DNA of 64,000 bases from Sphaerisporangium siamense. GTDB taxonomy: Bacteria > Actinomycetota > Actinomycetes > Streptosporangiales > Streptosporangiaceae. Below the pieces are notes generated by a model. The model saw nothing but the letters and a program-made list of their open reading frames with translations, was not told the origin of the DNA and did not search any database. The position numbers and the translations under genes are program-made. The stretch is taken from NCBI RefSeq assembly GCF_014205275.1, contig NZ_JACHND010000001.1, positions 5,890,001-5,954,000 on the forward strand. The letters run 5' to 3'. Of this stretch, positions 1 to 10,409 are shown piece after piece; position 1 is the stretch's first letter; each line of letters begins with the position of its first letter.

Positions 1-106
1 CCGTGGTGGTCAGCAACAGCAGCCGTCCGCCTGCGAAAGGCCCGCCGACTTGTCCTTTCGTGGCGCGGAACTCCTCGATGACCTGCTGGTTGAAATCAAT
101 GGGCAT
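1..106 (-). CDS. DDN-like nitroreductase family protein, N-terminal fragment
   Basis: An open frame begins at the ATG at 106-104 and runs off the left edge. It reads MPIDFNQQVIEEFRATKG, then QVGGPFAGGRLLLLTTT. This is the usual N-terminus of the nitroreductase-family deazaflavin (F420)-dependent oxidoreductases related to Mycobacterium Ddn: a short helix with FR, then GG..GG..LLLLTT. The family uses reduced F420 to reduce quinones or nitro compounds. Only 35 residues are visible, so the F420 site and the substrate cannot be judged. The family call rests on N-terminal similarity recognised by eye. Confidence 0.6.
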   Translation of the reverse strand, partial: MPIDFNQQVIEEFRATKGQVGGPFAGGRLLLLTTT

Positions 107-625
107 TGTGGTGGTGTTCTCCGTTTCCTGGGCCGCCGCGAACCGTTCGCGGGCATGGCGAAGAACCGCCCGGCGGGCGGTCGGGATTAGACCACGGCGT
201 CACGGTGTGCCGTAGGCCGGTAAATGCGGTCGCGCGCGGTAATTGCGTCCGGCGCGCGCGGGAATGCGCCTCCGAGCCGCGGCCGTCCCGTCGGCGTCGT
301 GGCGGGGGAACCGCAGGTGGAAGCGGCGCCGACCGGCGACGAGGCGATGGCATACGCGGAGGGAAATGCGCTGATGATGGGGGAGGCGGGGCTCTGGCCC
401 GCCCGGCGCTCACGTGGAGGCCGGGTGACTCTCTCGCTTTTGGCCCATGGCCGACCCGGCAGTCACGAGGAAAAGCCTAGTGCGCCCGCCACGCCGGGGC
501 AACCGGCCTTTTCCGCGAAATGCCATGACTCACGATTAGCCGCCGCCCCGTCACCGTGTGCCGTTTTTCCGGAGGGAATACCGCCGTGGGCGCAATGGCC
601 GTGCCGCCGGGTGGACGCCGGCGCG
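107..625. other. Intergenic stretch, no gene seen
   Basis: About 520 bases between the divergent DDN-like start and the 3' end of the MarR gene. Open frames here are arginine/proline-rich shadows with no family character. The one structure seen is a perfect 7-bp hairpin (ACCGCCC at 165-171, GGGCGGT at 175-181, loop GGC), upstream of the minus-strand DDN-like gene. Its role is unknown. Confidence 0.4.
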
Positions 626-1156
626 TCACCGGCTGGTCTGGCCGCCGGGCCGCTCCCGGGGGAGCAGGGCCGGGCCGGCGTCGGTGATGCGGGTGCGCAG
701 CGGGCGGCGGTCCAGGGCGCGCAGGGTCTCCTCGATCAGGCGGCTGAGCGGGTAGGGCAGCTCGGCCTCCAACTCGGCCGCCGCGGCGGCGGTGGCGTCC
801 CATTCGGCGCGCAGCAGGGGCAGCAGCTCCTCGGCCCTGGGGGTCAGGCCGGCGATGCGCTCGCGGGCGTCGGCGCCGGGGGTGAGCGTGACCAGGCCGT
901 CCTTGGCCATCTGGGCGACGGTCTGGCTTGCCGCCGAGTGGGTCACCCCGGCCGCGCGGGCCAGGTCGCGGATGGAGGCGGGACCCGAGGCGGCCAGGGA
1001 TCGCAGCATGGGGGTGTAGCGCGGGCGGAACCCGGCCAGGCCGAGGCCGGCGTAGACGGCGGCGACCTCGCCGTCCAGCAGGTCGATCAGGTGGCGCAGG
1101 CGGGTGCCGAGGAACGCGGGGCCGTGCGGGGCCGGGACGGGAGAGGACACCCCCAT
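626..1156 (-). CDS. MarR family transcriptional regulator
   Basis: A 176-residue winged-helix repressor. The central part has the MarR pattern: LRSLAASGPASIRDLARAAG, then THSAASQTVAQM as recognition helix, then the wing with ARERIAGLTPRAEELLP. The start at 1156 (MGVSSPVP) is preferred over the longer frame to 1201, because the longer version would cover the palindrome at 1162-1173 and the promoter of the divergent peptidase gene. There is no clear ribosome site before it, so it may be leaderless. MarR proteins usually repress themselves and a divergent neighbour and are released by small phenolic or lipophilic ligands. The likely target is the adjacent iminopeptidase-like gene. Confidence 0.85.
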   Translation of the reverse strand: MGVSSPVPAPHGPAFLGTRLRHLIDLLDGEVAAVYAGLGLAGFRPRYTPMLRSLAASGPASIRDLARAAGVTHSAASQTVAQMAKDGLVTLTPGADARERIAGLTPRAEELLPLLRAEWDATAAAAAELEAELPYPLSRLIEETLRALDRRPLRTRITDAGPALLPRERPGGQTSR

Positions 1157-1161
1157 AATGT

Positions 1162-1173
1162 AACAGCGCTGTT
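1162..1173. promoter_or_regulatory. Perfect palindrome, probable MarR operator
   Basis: AACAGCGCTGTT is a perfect 12-bp palindrome in the 43-bp gap between the divergent MarR start (1156) and the hydrolase start (1200). Its position suits simultaneous repression of both genes. Assignment to the neighbouring MarR protein is inference. Confidence 0.5.
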
Positions 1174-1199
1174 GTATCGTGAGGAAGGAAACCCCCGCC

Positions 1200-2156
1200 A
1201 TGACCGTGCTGTATCCCCCGGTGGAGCCCTACGCGCAGGGCATGCTCGACACCGGCGACGGCGACCGGATCTACTGGGAGACCTGCGGCGACCCCGGCGG
1301 CGGGCCCGCCCTGGTCGTGCACGGCGGCCCCGGCGGCGGCGCCGGGAGCGGCTACCGGCGTTACTTCGACCCCGCCCGCTACCGGACCGTGCTGTTCGAC
1401 CAGCGCGGCTGCGGGCGCAGCACCCCGCACGTCGCCGACCCCGCCACCTCCCTGCGCCGCAACACCACCGACCACCTGATCGCCGACATGGAACTCCTGC
1501 GCGAGCACCTGGGCGTGGAGCGCTGGCTGCTGTTCGGCGGGTCGTGGGGCTCGACGCTGCTCCTGGCCTACGCCGAGCGCCACCCCGAGCGGGTCCGCGG
1601 GATCGTCGTCTACGACGTCACCACCACCCGCCGCTCGGAGATCGACTGGCTGTACCGGGGGGTCGGCAGGTTCTTCCCCGAGCAGTGGGAACGGTTCCGG
1701 GCAGGCTCCGGCCTGCCCGGGGACGGCGACCTGCTCGCCGCCTACGCCCGCCTGATGGAGGACCCCGACCCCGCGGTGCGGGCCCGCGCGGCGGCCGACT
1801 GGTGCGCCTGGGAGGACGCGGTGGTCTCCCTGGAGCCCGGCGCCCCGCCCGCCCCCTACGGCTCGATCCCCTCGGCCGACCGGCAGGCGCTGGCGCGCCT
1901 CGCCGCGCACTACTTCTCGCACGGCGCCTGGCTGGAGGAGGGGGTGCTGCTGCGCGAGGCGGGCAGGCTGGCCGGGATCCCCGGCGTGCTGATCCACGGC
2001 CGCCTGGACCTGAGCAGCCCCCTGGACACCGCCTGGCACCTGGCACGCGCCTGGCACGGCGCCCGGCTGATCGTCGTCGACGACGCCGGCCACATGGGCA
2101 GCGACACCATGCGCCGCGAAATCCGCACCGCCCTGGACGCCTTCGCCACCCCATGA
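1200..2156 (+). CDS. pip: Proline iminopeptidase-like alpha/beta hydrolase
   Basis: A 318-residue member of peptidase family S33. The oxyanion-loop motif HGGPGGG lies near residues 38-45. The nucleophile elbow GGSWGS gives Ser115, Asp270 lies in HGRLD and His298 in AGHMG, so the catalytic triad is complete. The motif DQRGCGRS..H, typical of proline iminopeptidases, is present. The enzyme would release N-terminal proline from peptides in the cytoplasm; no signal peptide is seen. ATG 1200 is chosen because GAGGAAGGA lies just upstream; the GTG at 1179 falls in the ribosome-site region. It is divergent from a MarR gene and shares a palindrome with it. Related S33 enzymes act on other amides or esters, so substrate specificity is less certain than the fold. 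Confidence 0.82.
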   Translation: MTVLYPPVEPYAQGMLDTGDGDRIYWETCGDPGGGPALVVHGGPGGGAGSGYRRYFDPARYRTVLFDQRGCGRSTPHVADPATSLRRNTTDHLIADMELLREHLGVERWLLFGGSWGSTLLLAYAERHPERVRGIVVYDVTTTRRSEIDWLYRGVGRFFPEQWERFRAGSGLPGDGDLLAAYARLMEDPDPAVRARAAADWCAWEDAVVSLEPGAPPAPYGSIPSADRQALARLAAHYFSHGAWLEEGVLLREAGRLAGIPGVLIHGRLDLSSPLDTAWHLARAWHGARLIVVDDAGHMGSDTMRREIRTALDAFATP

Positions 2157-2211
2157 ACCCGGCGAGAACGCCCCCGCCCGGGTCAGCCCCGCCGCCGGTC
2201 GCCGGCCCTCT

Positions 2212-2823
2212 TCAGCGCAGGTCCCGGTTGGCCCACGCCAGCCCGGCCAGGACCAGCGGCAGCGCGGCCAGCCACCCGTAGTGGACGGCGTCCCAGGCGG
2301 CCTCCTGCGGATACAGCCACGGCCAGTACGTCCCGCGCAGGGCCAGGGTGACCGAGACGAACGCCACCAGGGCGCCGGTGCCGGCCAGGGCGGCGGCCCT
2401 GCCCTGGTGGAAGCGCCCGGCCACGGCCACCGCGAGCAGGCCCACCGCGACGCACACGGCGGCCTCCACGGCCATGCCCGGCACGCGCAGCTCCTGGCCC
2501 GCCGGCAGCCGGGCCACGGCGACCAGCAGGGCGGCCGTCCACCCCAGCGCCGCGGCCAGGTCGGCGAACGCGCAACGCAGCCATTGGCGCGCCCAGCGCG
2601 GCACCGGGGCCGCCGCCGTGCCGGCGTCCATCTCGTCGACCAGGCCGAATCCCGCGGCCGCGGCCAGCAGCACGCCGCCCATCCTGAGCAGCGTGAGGGC
2701 CATGCCCGCGCTCAGAGGGGACCCGGCGTCGACCGCCGCGACCATGAGCACGGTGGTCGCCCCGGTGACGGCCGGCGGCGCCCAGCCGAAGGCCCGCGCC
2801 AGCGGCCCGACCAGGTGGATCAC
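2212..2823 (-). CDS. Hydrophobic membrane protein, ABC transporter operon
   Basis: A 203-residue protein with about six predicted membrane segments, ending in a TYWPWLYPQEA..DAVHYGWL loop and a final helix. It has no motif I recognise. The GTG start at 2823 overlaps the stop of the preceding gene by 4 bp (GTGA), implying translational coupling. It is the last gene of the sigma / zinc-finger / ABC operon. A role as an extra permease or accessory subunit of the exporter is inferred from position only. Confidence 0.7.
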   Translation of the reverse strand: MIHLVGPLARAFGWAPPAVTGATTVLMVAAVDAGSPLSAGMALTLLRMGGVLLAAAAGFGLVDEMDAGTAAAPVPRWARQWLRCAFADLAAALGWTAALLVAVARLPAGQELRVPGMAVEAAVCVAVGLLAVAVAGRFHQGRAAALAGTGALVAFVSVTLALRGTYWPWLYPQEAAWDAVHYGWLAALPLVLAGLAWANRDLR

Positions 2824-4336
2824 TCGCACGGCCGTCCCCTGGCCGGTTCGGAGGAGAACTCCGCGCGCAGGCCGAGCAGCGGGAGGGCGCGGCCGAGCGG
2901 GGTGGCCGGGTCGACCAGGGTGTCCCAGTGCGCCCAGATCCGCTGTCTCGCCTGGGGCGTGGCGAGCAGCCTGCGCGCGTACCCCAGCTCGGCCGCCCCG
3001 TACCGCACGAAGCCCAGCGGGGAGCGGGTCGGTCTCATGGTGGACTGCCCGGTCCTGATCTCCCGGTCGGCGGCGGGCCCGGGCGCGACGACCTGGCCGA
3101 GCAGCCACAGCGCCACGAGAGTCCTGCTCCGCCCGCCTCCCTCGCAGCCCTGCGCCCCCGGCGCGCGCACCTTCAGCGCGCGGGAGATCACATCGGAGGC
3201 CAGCAGGCCGCGGTAGGCGGCCTCGGCTCCGGCGCGGCCCCACACCATGAAGGTCTCGACGACACGCTCGTCGTACTCCTGCGCCATCCACCAGGTGTCG
3301 GGAGACTGCCGGACCGACAGCCCGGCGGGGCGCCGCGCCGGGGGGATCGCCGCCACCACGGGGTCGACCGCGGCGATCCAGGACGGGATCCAGGCGGCGT
3401 AGTCGCGCAAAGCGCAGTAGATGACGGGCCCGTGCGCCCGGCACACCCGGGCGCCGGGGCCCAGGTAGAGGTCGCGGACCGCGGGGGGCAGCGCGCGCCT
3501 GGCCGCGGCCGGCCCGAGGTGGGCCAGGTCGAAACGGCCGTTCATCTCCTGCCCCGGCGCGGCGGCGCCGGCCGCGAGCGCCGAGGCCACGGCGACCGCC
3601 GCCGCGGCCGGCCCCGCGATCACGGAGGTCCGCGTGCGCTCGTGCCGCAGCCGGACCAGGACCGTGAGAAGGACGGTGGCCGCCAGAAGGTAGAGCACGT
3701 GCAGCGCCGAGGGACGCGGCGGCCAGTCGGGCGCGTCGAACAGGACGACCGGCAGGAACCAGCCCCCGTACCCGCCGCGCCAGCTGTTGAAGTACACCAG
3801 CGCCCCGATCGTCAGGGCCGCCACGGGCACCATGACCGGCCAGGGCGCCCACCGGGCCAGCGCCGCGCCCAGGGCGGCGGCGAACGGCACGACCAGCACG
3901 CCGCCCAGCGCCTCCCACGGATCGAACGCCCCCGCGACCGGGCCCATGAGCGTCCTGGCCAGCAGGTAGCCGCCCATCACCGCCAGCGCGATCAGGGTGC
4001 CGGCCGCCACGGCGGCCAGGGTCGCCGCCGTGGCGCGGGCGGCGGCCCGCACGGGCAGGGCCGCGAGGGTCTCCGGCATGCCGCCGCGGGTGTCGCGGGC
4101 TGCGGCGAGGTTGGCGGCGAGCATCATGGCCGCCGCCAGGACCAGCATGGCGCCGGAGGTGCCGGCCGGGTCCACGCGCATGTCCGGCAGCCACTCCCAG
4201 GTGGAGTAGAGCCGCAGCCCGAGGCACAGCGCCGCCCCGCCCCAGGGCAGCGGGCCGCGTACCAGCCTGCGCGTCTCGAAGGCGAACAACGCCGGCGTCG
4301 ACGGCGGCGCCTGCGGCGGTGCGGGCGCGGGCGGCG

Positions 4337-4340
<4 letters not shown>
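2820..4340 (-). CDS. ABC-2-like permease fused to a long C-terminal region
   Basis: A 506-residue protein. The first half has about six hydrophobic segments arranged like an ABC-2 permease (N-terminal ALFAFETRRLVRGPLPW, then helices starting near LYSTWEWLPDM). The second half, from roughly residue 265, is a soluble, probably extracytoplasmic region with two cysteines around VCRAHGPVIYCALRDY and several tryptophans, like the uncharacterised domains of other actinobacterial ABC permeases. Its ATG overlaps the ATPase stop (ATGA). The ATPase next door is the likely energy source. The substrate is unknown. Confidence 0.75.
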
Positions 4341-5190
<850 letters not shown>

Positions 5191-5194
<4 letters not shown>

Positions 5195-6024
5195 ACGGGC
5201 TCTCCCGGGTCGAGGCGGGCACGCCGCCGGTAGATGGGCGCGATCAGGATCAGCGCGGCCGCGCCGTAGAAGGTCTGGGCCGCGGGGGAGAAGACGGCCG
5301 GGCCGTCCCCGGACAGCCCGGCAGCCGCCACCGCGCCGAGCCAGGCCAGGGTCAGCCCGGTGGCCGCGACCGCGGGCGCGATCCAGGTGGACAGCGCCAG
5401 GGTGGCCGCGGCCAGGGCGAGGGCGGGCAGCAGCCACGCCGCCGCGGGCCCCGGCGGGCCGGGCAGCAACGGCGTCGCCGCGCCGGTCAGCGTGATGGCG
5501 GCCACCAGCACCGCCGGCGCCCGCCACAACAGGGCCCTGGCGCCGGCCATGGGCGTGGCGGCCTGCATCTCGTGCATAGGGTCGACCCGGGGGCCGTAGG
5601 CCAGGGCGATGCCCGCCAGGGGCAGCACGGGCGCCACCGCCAGGAACGGCAGCAGCCGGTCGAAAGAAGCAGGGGCGCCGGGGCCGGCCAGGTGGGCGGC
5701 CGCCACGGCGAACGCCGTCACCGCCGCGACCGCCACCAGCCATCCGCGGGCCAGGGCGGGGGTGGCCGCCAGGAACGTGGCCACGTGCTCGGGAACCCCC
5801 AGCCGGCACAGCAGCCGTGCCAGGGGCCGCGGCCGGGGGCGCACCACCCGGTCGGCGATCCGCTCCCAGCTCGCCTCCAGCCACCGCGGCGGGCAGGGCA
5901 CCGCGGCGCGGCAGCGGGCGCACCGGTCCAGGTGGCTTTCCACCGACATCACCTGCACCGGCGCCAGGTCCCCCCGCGCGTAGCGCTCGACCAGCCCGGA
6001 CGGCAGGTGCCATGGGTCGCTCAC
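5191..6024 (-). CDS. zf-HC2 membrane protein, probable anti-sigma factor
   Basis: A 277-residue protein that begins with a putative zinc-binding anti-sigma motif (HxxxCxxC: ESHLDRCARCRAAVPC near residues 28-43) and continues with about six hydrophobic segments. This is the layout of membrane-bound anti-sigma factors that hold an ECF sigma at the membrane. The GTG start at 6024 overlaps the sigma stop by 4 bp, the standard arrangement for a sigma/anti-sigma pair. The multi-helix C-terminus is longer than in single-pass anti-sigma factors, so it could sense the activity of the ABC transporter encoded downstream. That sensing role is speculation. Confidence 0.75.
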
Positions 6025-6599
6025 GCCAGATACCCCCGGAGACGGGCCTTGGCCCGCATGACGCGGGTCTTGACGGTTCCTTCGGGAACGCCCAGCAGCC
6101 GGGCGGCCTCCCGCGTGGTCAGGCCGTCCAGCACGGTGGCCTGGATGGCGGCGCGCAGGTCGGGGGAGAGCCTGGCCAGCGCGTCGCCGAGGTCGCCGTG
6201 CTCGACGCCGACCAGGACCGCCTCCTCGGCCGACCGCGTGATCAGGGGCCGCCCGTCGCCGGGCGCGGCCGCCGGCGGGGCTGCGCCGCGGCGGCGCAGC
6301 CCCGATATCAGGGTGCGGATCGCGATCGTCCAGATCCACGCCGCCACCTCGCCCCGGCCGGCACGGTAGCGGTGCGCGCCGCGCCACACGGCGACGAAGG
6401 TGTCCTGGATCGCGTCGTCGACCAGGTCGGCGTCGGCGCACCGGCGCGACAGCCGGGCCCGCAGCCACGGCGCGTGCCGCTCGTGCAGCAGCCGCAGCGC
6501 CTCGCCGCGCCTCTCGGCCACGGCCGCGAGCAGCTCGGCGTCGCCGCTGTCACGCCCGATCGGCGGTGGATCGCGATGGCGGGAGAAGAATGAGCGCAC
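6021..6599 (-). CDS. ECF sigma factor
   Basis: A 192-residue sigma-70 family protein with region 2 (LVDDAIQDTFVAVWRGAHRY, near residues 59-78) and region 4 (a helix-turn-helix from LSPDLRAAIQATVLDGLTT through EAARLLGVPEGTVKTRVMRA, near 140-185). It lacks regions 1 and 3, as ECF factors do. It heads an operon whose genes overlap by 4 bp each, so it probably controls its own anti-sigma factor and ABC transporter. The ATG at 6599 gives a complete region 2 with a normal N-terminal lead. Confidence 0.9.
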   Translation of the reverse strand: MRSFFSRHRDPPPIGRDSGDAELLAAVAERRGEALRLLHERHAPWLRARLSRRCADADLVDDAIQDTFVAVWRGAHRYRAGRGEVAAWIWTIAIRTLISGLRRRGAAPPAAAPGDGRPLITRSAEEAVLVGVEHGDLGDALARLSPDLRAAIQATVLDGLTTREAARLLGVPEGTVKTRVMRAKARLRGYLA

Positions 6600-6713
6600 A
6601 TCCGGTCTATCGCGCCAGGAGGCGCCTCCGGTTCCGTGGCGGGACGGCCTTTCGCCCGCCGCCGCTGGCGTCCCGGCGGGCGCGGTCGCCGGCGCGGTGC
6701 GCCGGGTGTTGTC

Positions 6714-7967
6714 TCAGCGGGTCAGGCGGGCGGCGCGGGAGGTCAGGTAGCGCTGTTCGGGGAGGCTGGTGGTGCGGCGGGCCGCGCTGCGGTAGGCCGC
6801 GCGGGCCTGTTCCAGGTCGCCGTTCATCTCCAGCAGGTGGGCGCGTACCGCGTCCAGCCGGTGGGAGGCCGCCATGCGCGCGTCGCCGTCGAGATCGGCC
6901 AGCAGGTCGAGCCCGGCCCGTGGGCCCTTGACCATGGCCAGGGCGACCGCGTGGTTGAGGGTGACCACCGGGTTGGGGTCGATCCGGCCCAGCAGCCCGT
7001 ACAGCTCGACGATCTGCGCCCAGTCGGTCCGCGCGGCGTCGGCCGCCTCGGCGTGCACCGCGGCGATGGCCGCCTGGAGCTGGTAGGGGCCGAGCGGCGC
7101 GCGGGACAGCGCCTCGGTGATCAGCGCCACGCCCTCGGCGATGTGGCCGGGGTTCCACAGCGCGCGGTCCTGCTCGGCCAGGGGGACCAGCGCGCCGCCG
7201 GGGCCGGTGCGGGCCGGGCGGCGGGCCTCGGTGAGCAGCATCAGCGCCAGCAGCCCGGCGACCTCGCCGTCCTCGGGCAGCAGGCGGCGCACCGCCCGCG
7301 TCAGGCGCAGCGCCTCGCCGGTCAGCTCGGCCCGGTGCAGGTCGGGGCCCGAGCTGGCGGTGTACCCCTCGTTGAAGATCAGGTACAGCACGTGCAGGAC
7401 GACGGCCAGCCGGGCGGCCCGCTCGGCGGCCGGAGGCGGGGCGAAGGGGATGCCGGCGGCCTTGACGCGCTGCTTGGCCCTGCTGATGCGCTGGGCCATG
7501 GTCGCCTCGGGCACCAGGAACGCTCCGGCGATCTGGGCGGTGGTCAGGCCGCCGACGGCGCGCAGGGTGAGCGCGATCTGCGAGGCGGGGGTCAGCGCCG
7601 GGTGGCAGCACAGGAACAGCAGGGTCAGGGTGTCGTCCTGGTCGGGCGTCCACTCGCCCGGCTCGGGCGTCAGGGCGTCGCGGTCCGGGGTCATGGCCGC
7701 CAGGGTGACCTCGCGGGCGCGGCGGGCGTGGTCGCTGCGCCACTGGTCGGTGAGCCTGCGGGAGGCGACGGTGATCAGCCACGCCTTGGGGCTGCCGGGC
7801 ACGCCCTGGCCGGGCCACTGCAGGGCGGCGGCCAGCAGCGCCTCCTGGACGGCGTCCTCGGCGGTGTCGAAGTGGCCGTGGCGGCGGATCAGCGCGCCCA
7901 GGACCTGTGGCGCCAGCTCGCGCAGCAGCTCCTCCACGCCCGCGCCCGCCCGCGAGGTTCCCGCCAT
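6714..7967 (-). CDS. ECF42-type sigma factor with C-terminal TPR-like domain
   Basis: A 417-residue sigma factor, about twice the normal ECF length. Region 2 includes HGHFDTAEDAVQEALLAAAL and PGSPKAWLITVASRRLTDQW. Region 4 includes LTLRAVGGLTTAQIAGAFLV and EATMAQRISRAKQRV. The family-typical stretch LYLIFNEGY follows, then a roughly 200-residue helical domain resembling tetratricopeptide repeats (VTLNHAVALAMVKGPRAGLD). This architecture is that of the ECF42 group, where the C-terminal domain is required for activity. ECF42 genes usually sit beside DGPF/YciI-domain genes; none is seen here. The neighbours are an unrelated ECF operon and a serine hydrolase, so targets are unknown. Confidence 0.85.
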   Translation of the reverse strand: MAGTSRAGAGVEELLRELAPQVLGALIRRHGHFDTAEDAVQEALLAAALQWPGQGVPGSPKAWLITVASRRLTDQWRSDHARRAREVTLAAMTPDRDALTPEPGEWTPDQDDTLTLLFLCCHPALTPASQIALTLRAVGGLTTAQIAGAFLVPEATMAQRISRAKQRVKAAGIPFAPPPAAERAARLAVVLHVLYLIFNEGYTASSGPDLHRAELTGEALRLTRAVRRLLPEDGEVAGLLALMLLTEARRPARTGPGGALVPLAEQDRALWNPGHIAEGVALITEALSRAPLGPYQLQAAIAAVHAEAADAARTDWAQIVELYGLLGRIDPNPVVTLNHAVALAMVKGPRAGLDLLADLDGDARMAASHRLDAVRAHLLEMNGDLEQARAAYRSAARRTTSLPEQRYLTSRAARLTR

Positions 7968-8087
7968 GCTCCCGATCGGCCCTTCCCCGCCCCCGCGACG
8001 GCCCGTGAGGTCCCCTTTTTCAGGACATCAGAATGTACCCCACGCCCGCGCCGCGGGAGCGCCGATCGGGGGGCGACGGCGGCGCGG

Positions 8088-9443
8088 TCAGCGCCAGCCG
8101 CCCTCCTCCACCCCGCCGGGCACGGGCGCGGAGGGGTCGTAGGGCCGGCGGGTGAAGATGAAGGTGTTGAGGTCCAGGTGGCTCGCCGTGCCGTCGGGGC
8201 GGCGCACCACGCGCAGCACCTCGCCGGCGTAGTAGCCGTCCAGGCCCAGCCAGGTGCCGTCGGGGCGGGCGGCGAACCGGGAGGCCCGGCTGTGGGGGCC
8301 GAGCGGGGTGAGCTGCAGGTCGCGGCCGGGCAGCAGCCGCAGCAGGTAGGCGGCCGGGCCCCAGTACCAGGGGCCGGTGAGCTCCAGCAGGTCCGGGTCG
8401 GCGGTCGCGGGCGACCACTCGGCGGGGATGGCCGGCTCATGGGTGTCCAGGATGTCCAGAAGGTCGGTGGCGACCGAGCCGCGCAGCCCCGAGGTGGTGT
8501 TGGCCATGCACACCACGCCGGTGCGGTCGGCGGGGTCGATCCACACCACCGCCAGGAACCCGGGCATCGAGCCGCCGTGCCCGGTCAGGCGCCGCCCCCG
8601 GTGACGCAGCAGTTGCACGCCGAGCCCGAAACCGGCGCTCCAGCCGTCGCCGTCCTCCACGACGGCGGCGGGCTCGCGCATCTCGGCGACGGTGGCGGCC
8701 GGCAGCACGCGCGCGTCGCCGGCGGCCAGGAACGCCGCCCAGCGGGCCAGGTCGGCCGTGGTGGACCACATCTGGCCCGCGGGGGCCATGGCCCCGGCGT
8801 CGTGCTCGGGCTCGGGCAGCAGCACGTCGGCGAAGGGGTGCACGGCGTAGCCGCGGGCGTGCGGTTCGCGCGGGCGGGGGGTGGTGTCGTTCATGCCGAG
8901 CGGGCGCAGGACCTCCTCGGTCACCGCCTGCGCCCAGCTCGTGCCGCGGTGGCGGGCGATCAGCTCGCCGAGCAGCGCGAAGCCGACGTTGGAGTAGTGG
9001 AACCTGCGGCCGGGGCGGTGGCGGGCGGTCTCGGCGTCCAGCGACCCGGTCAGCGCCTCGGCGGTCACGCCCGGGGTGCGCTCCCACCACGGGCCGGGCG
9101 GTTCGGCGGTCAGGCCGCCGGTGTGGGACAGCAGCTGGGCGACGGTGACCTCGCCGACCGGGGTCGCCGGCACGTGCTTGCCGATCGGGTCGTTGAGGTC
9201 CACGGCGCCCTCGTCGCGCAGGCGCATCACCATCGTGGCGACCATGGTCTTGGTGATGGAGCCGATGCGGTACTGGGTGCCGGCGGTGGGAGCTGCGCCT
9301 TCGACGGTGCCACGGGCGGCGAACCAGACCGGCGCCCCGTCGCGGATCACCGTGACGGCCAGCGAGGGCACGCGCGCCTCGGCCTGCTCGATCGCCACGC
9401 GCCGCAGCAGCGCCCGCGCCGTGACCTCCAGAACCGCCGTCAT
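8088..9443 (-). CDS. Beta-lactamase family serine hydrolase
   Basis: A 451-residue penicillin-recognising hydrolase (class C beta-lactamase / PBP4*/esterase superfamily). The SxxK motif is SITK in QYRIGSITKTM (near residues 62-65), the YxN motif is YSN in FHYSNVGFALL, and the third motif is HGG in LTGHGGSMPG. After residue 330 comes a beta-rich tail (DLNTFIFTRRPYD) common in these hydrolases. No clear signal peptide is seen, so a cytoplasmic esterase or peptidase role is as likely as beta-lactam hydrolysis. It has no obvious operon partner. Confidence 0.82.
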   Translation of the reverse strand: MTAVLEVTARALLRRVAIEQAEARVPSLAVTVIRDGAPVWFAARGTVEGAAPTAGTQYRIGSITKTMVATMVMRLRDEGAVDLNDPIGKHVPATPVGEVTVAQLLSHTGGLTAEPPGPWWERTPGVTAEALTGSLDAETARHRPGRRFHYSNVGFALLGELIARHRGTSWAQAVTEEVLRPLGMNDTTPRPREPHARGYAVHPFADVLLPEPEHDAGAMAPAGQMWSTTADLARWAAFLAAGDARVLPAATVAEMREPAAVVEDGDGWSAGFGLGVQLLRHRGRRLTGHGGSMPGFLAVVWIDPADRTGVVCMANTTSGLRGSVATDLLDILDTHEPAIPAEWSPATADPDLLELTGPWYWGPAAYLLRLLPGRDLQLTPLGPHSRASRFAARPDGTWLGLDGYYAGEVLRVVRRPDGTASHLDLNTFIFTRRPYDPSAPVPGGVEEGGWR

Positions 9444-10071
9444 CGGGCCGCCTCCCCGTCATCCTCACGCCGCTCGCCGGCAACCCTGCCACCCTAGCGG
9501 GGATCTTCCCCCGCCCGGCCGCCGATCCCTCACCTCAGGCGGTAACCGCCGTGACCGCCGTGACCGACATGCGACCGGGTGCGCCGCCGGTGACCCACCT
9601 CATGGAGGCCCCATGTCCGGGGACGCGCCGCCCGTCCTCGACGGAACGCCGCGGCGAGCACGACGACGGCGAGAAGGCGCCGGGTCCGTGGCGCGTATTG
9701 AGAAGGGCGTTGTGGTGTGGCCCGGTAACGGTTTCCGGTACGGCTTGGCGGCCCCTCGGCGCCGATATCCGCGTCCACCTGGAGGACACGGACCGTACCC
9801 CACCCGCGAGAACGGGCGAGTCCGCTCCTCACCTCCGGCGAAGGCACCCGGTACCCGGCGGAGGGCGCTGTTTCCCCGGCCCGCGAATGCCGCGACGCCG
9901 GGACCGGAAATCAGCGGTGCGCCCAGGTCTCCGGAATACCACAGCCATCAACTTTCGCATTTCCGGCATTTCTCCGGCAAAGTCCGTCGAGACGGCATTC
10001 CCCGCCCCCTCAGGGACCGCGCTCCCGGCGCGCCGCACCGCCCACCGTCCGCCCACGGCCTGGAGGTTCTC
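9444..10071. other. Intergenic stretch, no gene supported
   Basis: About 630 bases between the divergent hydrolase and the small VOC-type gene. Open frames exist on both strands, but their proteins are Arg/Pro-rich and match no family I know. The only repetition seen is a minor GTGACCGCC/GTGACCGAC doublet near 9550. It probably holds the promoter of the gene at 10072. Confidence 0.35.
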
Positions 10072-10365
10072 GTGATCGACCTCGACCTGATCGTCATCTA
10101 CACCGAACGGCTGGAGGAGGTCCGCGCCTTCTACGCCGGGCTGGGCCTGGAGTTCACCGAGGAACGGCACGGCCGGGGTCCCGCGCACCACGCCGCCGTG
10201 CTCGGCCCCACCGTCCTGGAGCTGTACCCGGCGGGCGAGCGCCCGCCCACCGGCCGGCTGCGCCTGGGCCTCACCCTCCCCGCGGGCCCGGCCTCCCTGC
10301 CCCCGGGACCTCACACGCTGACCGACCCCGACGGGCGGACCGTGGCCGTGACCGTGACGGCGTGA
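10072..10365 (+). CDS. Small VOC (glyoxalase-like) protein
   Basis: A 97-residue protein with the beta-alpha-beta-beta-beta order of half a vicinal-oxygen-chelate fold: LDLIVIYTERLEEVRAFYAG, then GLEFTEERHGRGPAHHAAVL, then TVLELYPAGE. It ends with the TDPDGRTVAV strand typical of these proteins. The GTG start at 10072 follows CTGGAGG at 10060-10066. The length is near a single VOC module, so the active protein would be a dimer. Metal ligands cannot be assigned with confidence. No functional partner is adjacent. Confidence 0.72.
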   Translation: MIDLDLIVIYTERLEEVRAFYAGLGLEFTEERHGRGPAHHAAVLGPTVLELYPAGERPPTGRLRLGLTLPAGPASLPPGPHTLTDPDGRTVAVTVTA

Positions 10366-10409
10366 AAGCGGGTAGATCAGTGACCCCTTCCGGGAAGTTG
10401 CCGAGCCTC

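Noticed and set aside
9551-10075. 174-codon plus-strand frame
   Set aside because: Arg/Pro-rich, no domain, and it overlaps the better-supported VOC start with its ribosome site.
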